From: Sphingomonadales bacterium
Lineage (GTDB): Bacteria; Pseudomonadota; Alphaproteobacteria; Sphingomonadales; Sphingomonadaceae
Length of the DNA: 64,000 nucleotides
NCBI GenBank assembly: GCA_016720115.1
Contig: JADJXT010000002.1
Span: 682,001-746,000, forward strand
Direction of reading: 5' to 3'
How positions within the stretch are numbered: position 1 is the stretch's first letter; every line of letters starts with the position of its first letter. Below the pieces are notes generated by a model. It worked only from the letters and a program-made list of their open reading frames with translations, was not told the DNA's origin and searched no databases. The translations under genes and the position numbers were made by a program. Shown here in pieces: positions 61,534 to 64,000 of the stretch.

Positions 61534-64000
61534 TCAAGGACCGGGACACGCGCCACCGAATGAAGGGGGTGGTGGCGGTGTCGGCGCGGTGCAATTGGAA
61601 TTCGATCCGCCGCCGCTGCCGTTACAGCTCCATGTCCACGGACCTGTGCCTGTGACGACGCTGGCCGTTCCTTTGGAACAAAGGCCCGAGACGGGCGCCG
61701 ATGCGGTCGGCGTATTATTGGATGGGCCGCACGCGCCATTCACAATCGCTTGCGATGCACATGATGATGCGGTGCCGCCGTTCACACCATTACAGTTCCA
61801 TGTGAACGGACCCGAACCTGACACCACGGTCGCGCCCCCTGCCGAACATAGACCACTCGTCGGTGCCGATGCGGAATATTGTCCGTTTGCGGGACCGCAC
61901 TGGCCATTGACGATCAGGTTCGCGGAACAGCCTACATTATTTCCGCCGTTGATGCCGTTACAGTTCCAATCGAACGGGCCTGCACCGATCACCGATGTCG
62001 AATTTCCTGTCGCGCATAAGCCCGATGTCGGTTTCGCATAGACGTTGCTGCCGTTCGCGGGACCACAAGAGCCATGCACTTTCTGCGGCGCGTTACAGGT
62101 CGCGGTCGTGCCGCCATAGATGCCGTTACAACTCCAATGCCATGTGTAGCTGGAATTGGTGACGGCGGTGGCACTGCCCGCCGAGCACAATCCCGACGAT
62201 GGCGATGTCGGGGTGCTGACTCCGTTGGCGGTGCCGCACACGCCATCGATCGACTTGTTCGCGCTGCACGATGCGTTGGCGCCGCCGTTCACGCCATTAC
62301 AGGTCCATGTGAACGGGCCAGAACCCGATACAGCGGTTGATGATCCGACCGAACAAAGATTGGTTGAAGGCGGCGCGTAGAAGTTGCCGTTATTCGCCGA
62401 TCCGCACACTGCGTTTTGGCGAAGCGGCGCTGAGCATGATGCGTTTGTGCCGCCGTTCGCCCCTGCGCAAGTCCATGTGAACGGACCTGATCCTGAAACT
62501 GCTGACGCAGTGCCGGGAGAACATAGACCCGTTGACGGCGCTGAATATGTGCCGACGCCGTTCGCCGATCCGCACACCGCGTTCACGCGGAGCGGTGCGG
62601 AGCATGACGCATTCGTTCCACCGTTTACACCATTACAATTCCAGCTCCACGGCCCTGAACCGCCCACGGCAGTCGCCGTGCCTGCTGAACAGAGATTTGA
62701 AGAGGGAGCGGAAGTGACGCCAACTCCGTTCGCCGATCCGCACACGCCGTTTTGCATGAGCGGCGCGGAGCATGATGTGTTCGTGCCGCCGTTTGCGCCG
62801 TTACAATCCCATGTCCACGGACCTGTTCCTGAAACGGCGGTCGGCGTTCCGTTTACGCAAAGATTGGAACTTGGTGCAGACATCGTGCCAACACCATTCG
62901 CGCTGCCGCACGTCCCGTTGATGGCACAGAGCGGATTGGCCTTCGAGCAATTGGCCGTGGTGCCGCCGCCTGATCCGACGCAATTCCATGTGCGCGTCGT
63001 GTTGCACGCGGTTGCGCCATTGTCACCCGACACCGATCCCGATGAGCACGCACCCGCTGTTGAGCTACACACGCCGTTCACAACGCAAACGGGGTTTGCT
63101 TTTGAACAATTTGCTGTGGTGCCGCCGCCCGATCCGACGCAGTTCCATGTGCGCGTCGTGCTGCATGCAGTTGCGCCATTATCACCTGACACCGATCCCG
63201 TAGAACATGCACCCGCTGTCGAGCTACACGCGCCATTGACGGGCGGACTGCCGCAGACGCGGCATTCAGAGGCACGCCACGTCGACTCGCTTGGCACCTG
63301 ATTACACACGGCTGGAGCAGTATGCGAACCATAGGCTGCTTGGTCTGCTCCCTGCCCAGCTGGACAGGTGACGTTGATACTCTCAGTCGGTCCCGGACAG
63401 GACCAACCGAAATAGACCTCAAAATCCGGGTAGCATCCGCCCCCTCCGCCGCCGCAAGCCGCATTTGCCTTCGAGCAATTGGCGTTCGTGCCGCCGTCCG
63501 ATCCGTTACAGGTCCATGTGCGGGTCGTACCGCACGCGGTCGCGCCATTATCACCCGATACTGTTCCCGCGCTACAGGCTCCCGCTGTCGTACTACATGA
63601 TCCGTTTACGGATGGCGTGGATGTGCAAATTCGGCAAGGGTTGCCCGTTGGCGGTGAACCGAAAAAGGCTTTCTTCGCACCCCAACCTACAGGGCAATCG
63701 GAGCCGCTGGTTTCCACAGGGCAACAGGTTTTGACTTCAAATGTGTTGTGGCAACCGCTCGCGACAGCCGTTTGGCATGATGCGGTTGTGCCGCCTCCCG
63801 ACCCCGTGCAGGTCCACGCCCACGCATTGGACACCGTCGCGCCGCTGACCGCCGATGGTGTTCCCGCCGCGCAAAGGCCCGTTGTCGGCGATGAATCAGG
63901 ATTGGAGCCGTGCGCGCTTCCGCAGGCGCCATTGACGCCGCCGCCTGATGGCGGGCAGCATCTTATGGTATGGGTATATTCGCCATTCCCGCACAGCGTG
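61534..64000 (-). CDS. cysteine-rich tandem-repeat surface-type protein (3' part; 5' end beyond window)
   Basis: The frame is open from the right edge to the stop at 61534-61536, at least 821 residues; the internal start at 63834 is not real because repeats continue upstream of it. About twelve units of 45-57 residues follow the pattern NGxCGxANG, xxPSSxLCxxGT, GPFxWxCNGxNGGTxASCSAP, each with four Cys. Two inserts (beginning CHNTFEVKTCCPVE and CYPDFEVYFGWSCPG) break the series. The end is TAPTPPPPPSFGGACPGP. Such repeats resemble bacterial fibre or adhesin ladders with one or two disulfides each, needing export. No function can be read from sequence; a pilus-linked adhesin is a guess because of the prepilin nearby. 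Confidence 0.8.
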   Translation of the reverse strand, partial: TLCGNGEYTHTIRCCPPSGGGVNGACGSAHGSNPDSSPTTGLCAAGTPSAVSGATVSNAWAWTCTGSGGGTTASCQTAVASGCHNTFEVKTCCPVETSGSDCPVGWGAKKAFFGSPPTGNPCRICTSTPSVNGSCSTTAGACSAGTVSGDNGATACGTTRTWTCNGSDGGTNANCSKANAACGGGGGGCYPDFEVYFGWSCPGPTESINVTCPAGQGADQAAYGSHTAPAVCNQVPSESTWRASECRVCGSPPVNGACSSTAGACSTGSVSGDNGATACSTTRTWNCVGSGGGTTANCSKANPVCVVNGVCSSTAGACSSGSVSGDNGATACNTTRTWNCVGSGGGTTANCSKANPLCAINGTCGSANGVGTMSAPSSNLCVNGTPTAVSGTGPWTWDCNGANGGTNTSCSAPLMQNGVCGSANGVGVTSAPSSNLCSAGTATAVGGSGPWSWNCNGVNGGTNASCSAPLRVNAVCGSANGVGTYSAPSTGLCSPGTASAVSGSGPFTWTCAGANGGTNASCSAPLRQNAVCGSANNGNFYAPPSTNLCSVGSSTAVSGSGPFTWTCNGVNGGANASCSANKSIDGVCGTANGVSTPTSPSSGLCSAGSATAVTNSSYTWHWSCNGIYGGTTATCNAPQKVHGSCGPANGSNVYAKPTSGLCATGNSTSVIGAGPFDWNCNGINGGNNVGCSANLIVNGQCGPANGQYSASAPTSGLCSAGGATVVSGSGPFTWNCNGVNGGTASSCASQAIVNGACGPSNNTPTASAPVSGLCSKGTASVVTGTGPWTWSCNGSGGGSNSNCTAPTPPPPPSFGGACPGP
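62930..63247. repeat. two near-identical 159-bp tandem units inside the repeat gene
   Basis: Two adjacent copies with a period of 159 bp (53 codons): for example GATCCGACGC recurs at 62972 and 63131, followed each time by the same words ATTCCATGTGCGCGTCGT / GTTCCATGTGCGCGTCGT. Similar but less exact units lie at both sides. Recent duplication is likely, and copy number may differ between strains. Confidence 0.75.

Noticed and set aside
62384..63301. + strand frame with repeated DPTQFHV words
   Set aside because: Regularity comes from the repeats of the real gene on the - strand, whose translation has ordered cysteines and continues to the window edge.
61560..63945. Regular repeats that could suggest a CRISPR array
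   Set aside because: The units are coding, imperfect, 135-171 bp long and keep one reading frame; there are no short identical repeats with unique spacers.

Overview
The window comes from a GC-rich alphaproteobacterium, most likely a member of the Sphingomonadales. The support is a TonB-dependent receptor next to a cytochrome c peroxidase-like gene, an exosortase A (XrtA) exopolysaccharide cluster, an F1-ATPase operon without F0 genes, several acyl-CoA dehydrogenase/CoA-transferase genes, and hairpin repeats of a type common in sphingomonads. All calls rest on reading the sequence and on remembered family features; no database search was run.

Layout. (1) 1-2.8 kb: start of a di-haem peroxidase-like gene, a small secreted protein, and a divergent TonB-dependent receptor broken by an amber codon and a frameshift. 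(2) 3.0-6.1 kb: a lipoprotein gene and a large-protein gene that has lost its 5' end, fused head to head with a CoA-transferase that also seems to have lost its 5' half. This looks like a rearrangement junction near 4.83-4.90 kb. (3) 4.9-24.2 kb: a catabolic island of acyl-CoA chemistry: CoA-transferase, two crotonases, four acyl-CoA dehydrogenases, two aldehyde dehydrogenases, an SDR, an FAD oxidoreductase, an epoxide-hydrolase-like enzyme, an amidohydrolase, a DUF2889 protein, two small unknown proteins and two TetR regulators. Two palindrome families were found. One (TWATC-N11-GATWA) lies in three divergent promoters. The other (TGACAA-N6-TTGTCA) lies twice before the amidohydrolase operon and once before the second TetR gene. 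The substrate is unknown. (4) 24.2-27.2 kb: def, recR, fmt and truA. fmt carries an in-frame perfect palindrome. (5) 27.2-39.7 kb: a ten-gene XrtA cluster read leftwards from the polysaccharide export lipoprotein to the amidotransferase. (6) 39.9-44.4 kb: single housekeeping and repair genes (ada, PadR, hydrolases). (7) 44.7-49.8 kb: atpHAGDC, interrupted by two palindromic elements. (8) 49.9-53.5 kb: a DUF6265 protein, an EamA transporter, a CpaF/TadA ATPase and an alanine-rich lipoprotein closed by a clear terminator. (9) 53.5-64 kb: an accessory region. It has a mobilisation unit (small protein, MobC-like, relaxase), a translationally coupled serine recombinase / ParB / RepB-like trio, a small HTH gene, an orphan prepilin, two small proteins, and the 3' part of a very long cysteine-rich repeat protein that runs off the right edge.

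The most unusual parts are the two-operator catabolic island with its small unknown proteins, the recombinase-ParB-RepB trio beside a relaxase, and the cysteine-rich repeat protein. There are no rRNA, tRNA or CRISPR features that I can support.
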